From the NCBI GenBank assembly GCA_949299825.1, contig CASGBP010000009.1:1-26020 (forward strand): a DNA stretch of 26,020 nt, read 5' to 3'. A program made the translations under genes and the position numbers. The notes under the pieces were generated by a model that ran no database searches, was not told the origin of the DNA, and saw only the letters and a list, made by a program, of their open reading frames with translations. The DNA is from an uncultured Mycoplasmataceae bacterium (GTDB lineage Bacteria; Bacillota_I; Bacilli_A; Mycoplasmatales; Mycoplasmoidaceae). This document shows, piece by piece, positions 1-10,821 of this stretch (position 1 is the first letter of the stretch; every line of letters begins with the position of its first letter).

Positions 1-3000
1 AAAAGTGAATTAGATAAATATAGAGTTGTTTCCAATAATTCACTTTTTTCAAACACTGATAACTATGAATTTATATTAAAACCAGATGATAAAAATGGAG
101 TAATTAGTATTGATTTAAAGGTAAATAATTTTGTTAGTGTTACAAATAATCATAATGGTAATGTTTATGAGATTCTTCCTTCTTATACATATGAAAATGT
201 AATAACTTTCCAAGGTTTTAGACCTGATACTTCAATTGAATTAAATGCTATTGACGTTTTAGATTTAAATGATTTATATGATCCTAATACTATTGCTAAT
301 AGTTTTTCATTAGGAAAAATACAAGAACAAGGTTTGGGTATTGGTGTTAATTCTGCTCAATTATATGGAGTTGGAGCATCAAATAGTGATAAATTCATTT
401 ATGATTGACCTGGAGGAACTGGAATAAATCCTGATAGTGCAAGTTTAAATAGTCCATTTGACACTTCTGATACTGTAAAATTATTTGATTTTAATAATTA
501 TGGTATTGGTGATAATGCAACAATAAACCTTATTGAAAGTATATGATCAACATTACAAGTAGGAATTAATAGTAATTACTATGCTTCTTTTTCAAATTTT
601 CAATCAAATAACACTTTATCTGAATCTGAATATAGTTTTATTGAACCACAATCATCTAGTGAACAATGAATAAGTTTTTCTACTTGAAATAATTATAGTC
701 AATATTTATTAAATTCAGTTTATACAAACACTCACCCAATTGACTATAATACTTCAAAATGAGCACAGCCTTTTCAAATTGGTGTAAATTCAAGATATTT
801 TTCAACCCTTACTAAATTAAATTCTAGTAATAATGCAACATTTAATAACAATCAACCATTAGCAGTTAATATTAAGTTACGTAATGATTCAGGTGATTCA
901 ATTTTAAATCTAGTAAATGGTAAAGGAGAAAATGCTGTTCCAATTTCTTATAATACACTAACAGGAAATTATGGTAGTTATCTAGCTTCAAGTGGTAATA
1001 AGAAATATGAGTATTTAACTGGTGTTATTTCTCAATTTAATGGTGAAGGTTATTGAGTAGTGCCAAAATCAGATACTTCAATTTCAGTTGATTGAAATGG
1101 AGGTATAGATACTAGTACAACAAGCCAATATACTGCTTCTGATTTCTTAAATGGAAATTTATTTGGTAATAAATTAAAGATTAGAATTAATGGTGGTATA
1201 GTTAATACTTTGACAGATATGTCTATAAAGGCTTATGCAGATGATTTAAATGGTGTTATTAATATAACATTAACTCCTGGTGTTGGAGTACAATCAAATG
1301 TTGTTTCCTCAAATGTTTCTGTGAATAATAGTGAGATTAATGAATATGTCTTCAAGCAAATTGAACCAATTAAGTTTCAAATTACTGGTTTTAAGACAAA
1401 TGATTTATTAAAGGATACATCAATTACTAGTAGTAATTTATCTATTGAGGATGTTTCTTTTTTATACGATAAAACTTATATAACCTATGCAGTAAATAAT
1501 TATTTGCAAAAAAATCAATCATTAGCTCAATGAGTGAATGAAAAAAGATTTGAAATAGTTGCTTCTTATATATCTAATTGTATGAACAATGTATACAATG
1601 TAATCACCAAAGAACCAATCTCTGTATATGAAGGACAATCTATTTCTAATGCATTACGTTCGCAATTAAGTTCTGTAAGCATTTCTATACCATCAAATAA
1701 ACCTAATGGTTATAATAACCTAAGAGTTTCATTTGATTTAACAGGTGCTGTGAGTGGGGGTAAAATTATTGATGAATCTACTCATTATGAATTTGATTTA
1801 TATTTCTCTGATTTAGAAAGCATAGCTACTACAATTAATCCACGAATAAATTTAGTTGCAGATGAAGATCAAAACAATTCGCTTGCATTAACTAACACAC
1901 AAATTAAGTATATGCTTGAAACTTCAAATTTAAAACAAGAATTGTTATCTATGTTGCTTACAGGTTATAAAGACTCTAGTGATTATTTTTTAGATAACCA
2001 AGTTACCATAGGTTCATATACTACATTTAATCTACCAACTGAAAGACTTGATGGTCAAGTTATTGTTCAAGATTTTGAAGACATTAAGGTTAAAAGAAAT
2101 GAACTTGTTTTTAGTTATCCATCTGACTATTATGAACAATATTTTTTTAATCAAGCCTTTTCAAATCAAAAATCACAAGATGATGAATTAAATCCAGAAA
2201 ATTCTTGAACTATTAAAAATGTTGCAATTAATGATAAGGCAGTTTCTTTCATCTTAAGTTTAAAATATTATGTTAATTCAGATGGTATTATTGAATATAG
2301 TGAAAAAGGAAAGGATTTTAATAGTGAATTTCTAGGGGTTGATACTAATGATGTCACAACCACTTTAGCTCAAAATTTTTTCTATTCTCCTAATACTCAA
2401 TTAACTGCAATAAATTTTAAAGATGATTATGAAAAATATGGATTTAGTAGCAATGGTATTGCTGGTGATATTGGTACATTAATATTAGGTTCTATTTATG
2501 ATATACCTGAAGCATACCAAAATAATATAAATAATTTAGAAATAGTTAAGGGCACTTTAGTTGTTAACAATATTGAAGGAATAGTTCAATTTAAAGTAGG
2601 CTTAAAAAATGCTTATATTAAAGGACAAATTTATAATTCTGTAAACAACAATAATGAATTATTTCAATTACAAGAAACAATAACTATTCAAGGGTTTAAA
2701 AAGGTTTATCCAACTACATTATCAACACATATAACTGCAATTAGTTATATAGATAATTTACCACCATCAAATTTCTATCCAACTGATATATCTGAGTCAA
2801 TTAATAAACTTAAAACTGTTATATCTAACGATGGATTATCTAATCTAAGAGATGATTCAATTGTAGAACTTTCAAATTTATCATCAAGCAATTTGTTTGT
2901 TGATAACATAAATGGAACAATAGAAATTTTAGGAGGTATAGGTGGAGCAGAATTATATGTAACTAATTATAATGATGTTAATGGAAATCTGGCAACAGGA

Positions 3001-6000
3001 AAAAAGAATTTTCTACAAGATGTTGATAAATTAGTTATTACAGGTTTTAAAACCTCAAAACCCACTTCATTATCAATTGATTCATATGAAGTATCTTCAA
3101 ATGAAAGTATTTTAAATTTTTCAACCAGCTTTGCAACTAGATTAATTTATAACTATATTGAAAATGTTCCTTCAAGTTTTTCAAGTGATGATATTATTCT
3201 TAACAACTTTAAGGTTAATTTAGATGATTTAACAGTTACTTGTGACGTTTATGTACGTTATGGTTTTAATGGTGATGGTGTATTAGTTAATTATCGTGAT
3301 ACATCAGATGATTCAATTGATTTAAATTCAATTTTATTGTTAAAAACAAATTTTAGTTTTCATGGTTTTAACAATGAGGCATTAAGCACTTCAGCTAATC
3401 AATATGGTACAAATATCACTGAGTTTAATAGTTATATAGCTTCTAACTACATTTCCTTTAATGGTGAATATGGAGAATTTAATGCTAATGGTCAAAAAAT
3501 CAAAGAAACGATAATTTCTAAAATTGTTAATAGTACTTTTTCTTCATATCCTTTGATTTATAATGCTCCATCTTTTAATGAAAGTGATGTTGAGTTAAGA
3601 GTACAACTTATAGACAATACAAGTGGATCAATTCGTTTACGAGTTTACATGAGAAAATATTATCAAAATGGTCAATATTTTGAAACAAACAATCCACTTG
3701 ATGATGGTTATATTGGTTTTATGGATATAGGCGGTTTTAAAGTTTTGCCTTCAAGTCCAACAACTCTAGTTGATTCTTCATATGCAGTTACAGGTTATTC
3801 AGAAATGGCAAGTATTTCTGACAATCAAGCAGCAGCAATTATTTCAAATAGTGCAACTTCTATTTTTAATAACATTCCTCTAAGTTTAGGTAATATTAAT
3901 GATCAAAATGCAAATGATAATCCAAATTTTAATACAACAGTTGATGTATCTAATCCATCAAATATGAATGTTGAGGTTAAAATAGCTTCACTAGAACAAG
4001 GTCAAGTGAATATTTCTAGCTTGCTATTAAATTCTTACTATGCAACAACTAGTGAAGATAGATTAGGAAAAATAGTTTGAATAAATTCTAATCAAAAGGA
4101 TTTTGCAAATGGTAGATTCTCATTGCAAGGTTTTAAGGATTGAAGTGAGACATCAATTTCTAATCGTTTAGATATATCAAATGGTGGTAATGATTATGCT
4201 GATTTATTAACTTTAACACCAAGTGAAATAGTAGTTGATAATACAAAAATAGAGCGATTAAAACGTTTTATATGAACTAATGGAATAATTAATCCTTCTT
4301 TAACTTCAAATATTTCAAATTTATCTATTACATCTACAAATCCTTTAAACACTTTAGGCCAAATTGAATTTACAGTTTCATTAAATAATTGAATTAATAA
4401 TGGTTCATATCCAAATGAAGGTGAACTATCACCAACTCCATTAGTTCGTAAAATTACAATTGTTGGTTTTTCAATTGCAAAACCAACTAATGTTCCATCA
4501 AATATTATAGTTTCATCTCCATATGATAAATATTATCCATTTGACGTTGATGATAATTTAGTTAAGAAGATCATTTTAGATAATACAGAATTTAAACCTA
4601 GTCAATTATCAGTAGATGATATTATCATTTCAAACATTACTAGAAATAACTTTAGTGGAACAATTTCAGTATCTGGTTTGAGATTTAAGAAAAATTATTA
4701 TGATAACTATGGTAATTTAGCAACATCTCAATCACCAACTTTTAATGACATATTAATTCAAAATTTTGCAAATGTTACTAGCAGCACTACAATTTTAACC
4801 AATTACAACATTAATAGTAGTTTATTACCTTTTGAATATTTAGAAACAGCTGGAAATGTGGGAAATTATTATGATTTAAAAACATTAATTATCAATAACA
4901 TGATACAAGGTGATTTAGTTTTAAACACTAATGATTTAGTTATATCAAATATAGTTCAAAATAATATTGCTGGTACAATTTCTTTAACTTTAGGTTTAAA
5001 ACGATATATTAACGGACAAGGACAATTAATTGAAAGCAATACTGAAGTATGAAATCAAGATATTACTATCAATCAATTTTCTAGAGTTACAAGTGCTACA
5101 AGTATTAATAACACTTTAACAATTGAAGGCAAGAGTGAAATTATGGCTTCTGATTTTATTAAATCCTCACCTATTGGAGAATTAAAGACATTAATTGTAA
5201 ACAAAGGGGTAGTTGGTAAGTGAACTTCTTTTTCAGAAGAGATAATAGAAATTGATGAATCAACTTTTAAATATAATAATTCACTTGGACAAATTCAATT
5301 TAACATATCATTGAATGCTTGAATTGATGAATCAGGAATTTATCATAATAAAAATGTTGATGGATCAGGTTACACTCCTCTAACTAGTTCAATTACAATA
5401 AATGGTTTTAAACAAGTTAGATCTACTTATATTTCTGAGGTTGCAACAGCTTTTAATACAGCAATAATTCCTCAGCAAATTAGTGAAAATGAAATTAAAT
5501 CATTTGTTCTTAAATATTTAATAGTTAATAAAGGAAGTCAAATGTCTGAAAATGATTTAGATGTTGATTATAACAATAGAGTTTTTAATAATACACTAGG
5601 AAGATTGGAAGTAAAAGTTAGAATGTTAAAAAATTATTATGGTGATAATGGGGAATATGTTTCACAAAATACACCATCAAGTTACTATAATGTTACTTTA
5701 CTAACAAAGGTAGTTGCATCTCCAACAACTATTCTACCTACATATTCAATTGCTAATATAGCGAGTATGGCAAATCTTACTTCTTTTGACTTTGTAAATA
5801 GTAAAACTATAGATCAGTCAGCAATTATCAAAAATGAATTATTAAATGTTGGAACTGATAAAATGATTTTATTTGATAATTTACCTAATGAATATAATGA
5901 GCAATTTAGTAGTAGTGACATTGAAATAATTCCTTCTTTAGCTGAAAATAATGAAAACTATATTGGAATTGTTGGAAATGGTACATTAACTTTAAAAATA

Positions 6001-9000
6001 AAATTAGCAAAATATATGGATAATCCTAATGCAACATATGTGACTAATAATCCAAAAACTTTTGAGACAGTTTTAACTGGTTTTAGAAGTGTTGATGATT
6101 ACACTATCATTCCAAATGAATTTACAATTTTTGGAATGACTGATGAATTGGCATCAAATTACACCTCAAGTTTATCATCTAATTCATTGATTGGTCAATC
6201 AATAATTGAGAATATTCAAAATTGAAAAAGTGATAATAAAGTATCTGATTTATGAATAACCTCATTAGTGTCTGATAATGTTAATGGAAGTATTACAGCA
6301 AATGTTAGAATAAAGAATTTTACTGATGAGAACGGAATCTTATTTGATAATGTTTGATCACAAGAATATACCATTTTAATTAAAGGATTTAAGGAAATAA
6401 CTCCAACTATTTTTAAGGATAAAAATTATGATATTTTTGGATATGTTGATAAACAATTATTAACTATTTTAAATAGAGATCAAAATTTCAATTATGCTAC
6501 TAATACAAAGTATAGTGATTTGAATTTAGCTCAAATTAGAAAAAACATTTATTTTAATGAATTTTTGTACAATTTATTGTTTATTCAAATAAAAAATGAT
6601 GGTTTAAATTCTATTATTGAAAATCCTACTACTGAGGTTGAAAAATTATTTGCTAATGATTTTAATTTTGCGACATTTAGTAACTTGTTAAGAATATCAA
6701 ACATTAATTTTAATTATAAGAATGGATTAGTTTCTTTTGATTTAAGATTGTTATCATATTATTCATCAATTGATGGATCATTAGTAGAAAATTCTAATCC
6801 ATTAATTGCAACAATTTCTATACTTGGATTTAGAACTATCCAAGCTACTTCAATTAATACTTTAGTCAATTCTAGTAAATTATCTGATACATTAGCATCA
6901 GATTGAGAGAAAAATTCAATCTTATTAAAACGTTTTGTATTTAGTAATTTTGATCAATTTGTTAACAATCCGGCTTTTGATACTATTTATAATGACATAG
7001 ATATATCAAATGTAGTTGCAAATAATTTACAAGGTAATTTGTCATTTACTTTATCATTGTATCGATATTTTGGTAATGATGGTCAATATCATGATAGTTC
7101 AAGTGAACCATTAGTTATGAATAATATTGTTTTAACTGGTTTTAAATATGTGGGAGGAGCTACAACAATTAGAAATGTTATAAACGTTTCTGAAGAAAGG
7201 ATTTTCTCAGTTAATGTGTTAGAAAATTTAACTCCTGAAATTGTTCAAAACGGTCTTTATACATATCGAAATGGTAGTAGTATTATTGATCCAATTTTTG
7301 TAAATTTACCATCTTCTTTTACTAGAAATGATATTGTTGTTTCTTCAAAAAATAGATGAACAATTGATTATAAGGAAGGTTCAGCAATAATTCCTATTAA
7401 CCTAATGAAACATATCGATGCTAGTGGATTAGAACAAAGCACCTCTTTGCCATTTAATTTAATTCTTAATGGATTTAAATCAGTATCAGGGCCAACCATA
7501 GTAGCTAGTGAAGTTGATGTATCATCATTACTTGGTGATAAAAATGCAAAAAGTGTACAAGTTGAAGACATTATTTATTTATTAACTTCTGATAGCGGTT
7601 TATTAGAAAGTATTTTCAATGAAAACTTACAATTGGGTACAATTTGTAATTTACCTAGTGATTTTGAACCATTAACTGATATAGATGATTTTGCATTATC
7701 ACCTTTTGATGCTAATAGTCCAAATGAAAGAATTTTGAGTTTTAGATACACAAATTTCTTTGAACAAAAAAGTGATGGATCAATTAGTTTGAACACCAAT
7801 GATTGAGTTACAGCGTCAGTAAAACTTTATGGTTTTAAACAATTAGAAGAAACTAAGTACATAAATTATGAATGACAATTAAGAGATACTCAAGCAATAG
7901 ATTACTATACTGGAAATGTTACTATCAATCAGTTAAGTCAATTTGCTAATGAAGTAATTGAAAAAAATATTGATAATTTAGCATATGATGATACTGGTGT
8001 CAATGTTTTAACTTATGTAGTAATTGATGAAACTACACCATTAGTGAGAGATGGTTCATTAGGAACAATAACTGCTACAATTAAACTTAAGAATTATGTT
8101 GACTCAACTTCACAAATTAATGAAAATGAAGGAATGGAAGCTCAAATAACTTTTACTGGGTTTAAGCGACATGAAGTAACTCAATCAATTGGTAGAACAG
8201 AAATTAGTGTAGTAGATTCAATTACCAATATTCCTTCAATTTATTTAAAAACATCAAGTGATCTAATAAATGTATTAAATGAACAAAGAAGTGATGGAAA
8301 TTCATATCTTGATGATATATTAGGTTCATCAGCATTGACTGGTGAAACTAGAACTCAAGTAGTTGATATTCTTGGTTTAAATGGAGTATCAATTTTTGAT
8401 AAAACTAATCCTGGTCAAATTAAAATAAATGATGAAATTGGAATTATTGAATTTCAACTAAAAGTTATTAACACTTTTACAAAGGAAGGAAAAATTGAAA
8501 CTAACCCAACTATTTTAATGGATGAAACAGGTCAAAATCCTGCAACAATTAGGTTAAGAATGAATTCAGGTAGTGAATCAGAATTACGTTCTGGAATAGA
8601 TTTAAATTCTTCAATTTTTGGTTTATCTGATACTTCAGCAAATTTATATTCACCTGATGATTCAAGTATTAAGCAATATATATTAGCAAATTTGCAAAAT
8701 TATGTTCAACTTGGAAATAATGGATTAGTAAGTCAAGAAATAACTAGTCAAAAAATAGTGATAGATTACAATTCAAAATTAGTTAATGAAAAGGATGGCA
8801 GTGTAAAGTTTACAATTAAGTTTATTGAGTGATGAGCATTTAAAAATAATGGTTCTTTAAAACAATCAAATTCAAGTAATTATCAAGCAAATTGTACTGA
8901 TGATTCAGTTATTCTTATAACTAATGACACAAAAGAGACTACTCTAAAAATTGATGGATTTAGTATTGTTGATCCTGAAAAAACCAATTTCATGTTATAT

Positions 9001-9093
9001 TTTTTAATTGCTGCAGCAGGATCATTAGCTTTAATGATATTAGCAATAATACTAGTAATTGCATTTAAAAATAAATTTAGTAGATTTTCATAA
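1..9093 (+). CDS. giant repeat-containing surface protein, C-terminal part (5' end outside window)
   Basis: One frame stays open from base 1 to TAA at 9091-9093 when TGA is read as Trp (25 TGA, no TGG), giving at least 3030 residues with no visible start. I see no enzyme motif. The chain is rich in Asn, Ser, Thr, Asp and Ile, with only about four Cys. From about 2690 onward it is built of units of about 100-145 residues. Each has a pattern like 'DI.I....NN..G.I...L.L..Y.N..G.....P....I.I.GFK.V..TT'. This resembles the mollicute 'lipoprotein-associated' domain (Pfam Lipoprotein_17), a from-memory comparison. Bases about 370-1110 differ and are Trp-rich. Near the end, 8989-9066 encodes a 26-residue hydrophobic helix followed by a short basic tail (K, K, R), so the repeats should lie outside the cell with the C-terminus inside. 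A signal peptide is expected upstream. Likely an adhesin or surface-coat protein; function unknown. Confidence 0.9.
2686..8172 (+). repeat. tandem protein repeat array with GFK-type motif, period about 300-440 nt
   Basis: The hydrophobic-x-G-F-K/R/S motif, or a clear relic of it, recurs near 2686, 3037, 3358, 3727, 4120, 4459, 4756, 5068, 5398, 5698, 6073, 6382, 6820, 7132, 7465, 7825 and 8152. Isolated relatives occur at about 205 and 1381 before the regular part and at about 8950 after it. Spacing is mostly 300-390 nt. After each motif comes a short 'V..TT' stretch, a more variable part of about 40 residues that looks helical, then 'LP..F...DI.I' leading into the next unit. The copies are similar as protein but not obviously identical as DNA, so they are old, diverged duplications. 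Confidence 0.75.
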
Positions 9094-9102
9094 TTAATAA
9101 AA

Positions 9103-9130
9103 TATAATATATCATAGTGTTAAGGAGGTG
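9103..9130 (+). promoter_or_regulatory. rpsU promoter -10 box and strong ribosome binding site
   Basis: TATAAT lies at 9103-9108, ten bases after the giant gene's stop. It is followed by AAGGAGGTG at 9122-9130, an almost full match to the 16S anti-Shine-Dalgarno, five bases before the rpsU ATG. No convincing -35 hexamer is seen. Transcription would begin around 9115, giving a leader of about 20 nt. The promoter call is inference from position and match. Confidence 0.55.
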
Positions 9131-9135
9131 ATATT

Positions 9136-9306
9136 ATGTCAAGAACTATTATAGTTGAAAATGACTTAGAACAAGCAATTAAGCGTTTTAAAAGAATTGC
9201 TAATGAAACTAGACGTGATTTTAGAAAACATGAATATTATCTTCGACCAGGTCTAAGAAGAATGGAAAAAGAAAAACAGTCACTTAGAAAAAGGAAAAAA
9301 TATTAA
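9136..9306 (+). CDS. rpsU: 30S ribosomal protein S21
   Basis: This small basic protein of 56 residues begins MSRTIIVEND and runs through 'AIKRFKR', 'RRDFRKHEYY' and a Lys/Arg-rich end 'LRKRKKY'. That is the usual shape of bacterial S21, a late-assembling protein of the small ribosomal subunit near the 3' end of 16S rRNA, involved in initiation. Its length fits the family (about 55-70 residues). The ATG is fixed by the strong AAGGAGGTG five bases upstream. It has its own -10 box and is followed after 11 bases by the HAD phosphatase gene, so it may head that operon. It contains no Trp and reads the same in either genetic code. Confidence 0.93.
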   Translation: MSRTIIVENDLEQAIKRFKRIANETRRDFRKHEYYLRPGLRRMEKEKQSLRKRKKY

Positions 9307-9317
9307 TTTTTGGATTT

Positions 9318-10157
9318 ATGTTAAAAAAACTTTTTGTATTTGATATGGATGGAACATTATTAAATAGTAAACGAGAGATAAATGTTTCATCAATTAATGC
9401 ATTAAATACTGCAATGGATAAAGGGCATGAAGTAGTAATAGCAACTGGTAGAAATTTCTGCCAATTAGCAAAGGAAATAACTTTTTTTCCTTTAATGAAG
9501 TATGTGATTACTATTAATGGTGGAATTATCACAAATTTATTGAATAACAACGAAACTACAATAATTTCACAACCACTTGATAAGAAAATAATTAGTGAGA
9601 TTATAAATGTTGCTCAATCTTTAAAGAGAGAACTTCAATGATCAAATGATAAAAACTTTTATCGAGTTTATTTTGGAAATGATCCTTGGACTGAAGTTGA
9701 TGATAAAAATTTTTTTATTGGTGGCTTAAAACATAAATATGATAATTGAGAAGAAGTCAAACACACTTTATTTGATGATATTGTTTTACATATTGCAATT
9801 AAGTGTGAAAAGAAATATGTGCTTGAAAAAATTCCTTATTTAAGAGAGTTTTTTAAAAAGGAAAATCTTCCTTGTACAATAACTGAGACATCAAAATGTT
9901 ATCTTGATTGCGATCCTGTTAATATAAATAAATATAATGCAGTTAAAAAAATCCAAACATTGTTAAATATATCAAATGAAAACACATATTGTTTTGGTGA
10001 TTCTAACAATGATTATGAAATGATTAAAAATTCTGGTAACGGAGTAGCTATGGGTAATGCTAGTGATGAATTAAAAAATGTTGCAAAATATGTAATTGGT
10101 GACAATGATTCAAATGCAATTGCTGATTTTGTTCTAGGTGTGATTTCTAATGATTAA
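9318..10157 (+). CDS. HAD-superfamily (Cof-type, IIB) phosphatase
   Basis: A 279-residue protein carrying the four HAD motifs. Motif I is DMDGT with nucleophile Asp9 and Asp11, motif II is the Thr43 of 'IATGR', motif III is Lys205 in 'NKYNAV', and motif IV is 'GDSNND' with Asp228 and Asp232. The long middle section between motifs II and III is the type IIB cap found in Cof/YidA-like enzymes, which usually dephosphorylate sugar phosphates, nucleotides or cofactors in the cytoplasm. The exact substrate cannot be read from sequence. Trp is encoded by TGA (for example after residue 107) and once by TGG. Only a weak GGA precedes the ATG, 11 bases after rpsU. The 3' end overlaps rpe by 8 nt, so the two are probably co-translated. 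Confidence 0.9.
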
Positions 10158-10821
10158 AAAGCTAGAGCCATCATTACTTGCATTTGATTTAAATAAATTT
10201 AATCAAACATTAGAAGAATTTAAACAACTAAATATAGATTATATTCATTATGATTTTATAAGTTATGACTATGTTCAAACTGAATCAGGATATATTGATG
10301 AATATGTAGAAAAAATTTTAAAAATGAATTTTAAAATTAATGTCCATATAATGTCTAAAAACCCAAAACACTATGTAGATATTTTTAAAAAGTATATGGT
10401 AAATGCTATAACTTTTCAACATGAAGTATTAAATCTTGATGATGCAATTTCACTAATTAACTATATTAAAGATGCAAATATTAAAGCTGGAATTGCAATA
10501 AAGCCAAGTACAGATGCAAAGGAATATAATGAATTATTATTAATTTCTGATCTTGTTACTGTTATGAGTGTTGAACCTGGAAAAGGAGGTCAACCTTTTA
10601 TGGAAGAATCATTATCTAATTTAAAATACGTTTATGATTTTAGAAAAAAATTTAATTTAAATTATCAAATAGAAGTTGATGGGGGTATAAATATATCTAC
10701 TATAGATAGGGTATGAAAATATGCAGATTTTTTTGTTTCTGGTAGTGGTTTATTGTCATTGAACAATGAACAAAAAAAGGAATTTTTAAATATTTTTAAT
10801 AGGAGTATTAGTCATGATTAA
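10150..10821 (+). CDS. rpe: ribulose-phosphate 3-epimerase
   Basis: A 223-residue TIM-barrel protein that interconverts ribulose 5-phosphate and xylulose 5-phosphate in the non-oxidative pentose phosphate pathway. Recognisable parts are 'EPSLLAFD' at the N-terminus, His33 and Asp35 in 'IHYDF', His66 in 'VHIM', 'MSVEPGKGGQPF' near the phosphate-binding loop, and Asp177 in 'EVDGGIN'. Those four His/Asp residues are the metal ligands of the family. The usual 'MDG' that follows the first His-x-Asp is replaced by 'ISY', so the protein is diverged there. One in-frame TGA (Trp) follows residue 188. AGGTG at 10136-10140 precedes the ATG, which lies inside the HAD gene. The 3' end overlaps pepF by 8 nt. 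Confidence 0.9.

Noticed and set aside
7368..7799. Minus-strand frames of 67 and 74 residues inside the giant gene
   Set aside because: They are antisense to a coding frame, lack ribosome binding sites and match no family. They look like shadows.
2686..8172. Regularly spaced motifs as a CRISPR or DNA-repeat array
   Set aside because: The regularity is at the protein level within an open frame. The DNA copies are diverged and the spacing of 300 nt or more does not fit CRISPR.
1..9093. The first 9 kb as a string of broken genes or a decaying pseudogene
   Set aside because: All fragments are in one frame and every break is a TGA. There is no TAA or TAG and no frameshift. Trp-coding TGA in conserved rpoB and rpoC sites confirms code 4.
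9284..9550. Minus-strand frame across rpsU and the HAD gene
   Set aside because: It runs against two well-supported genes and has no start context.
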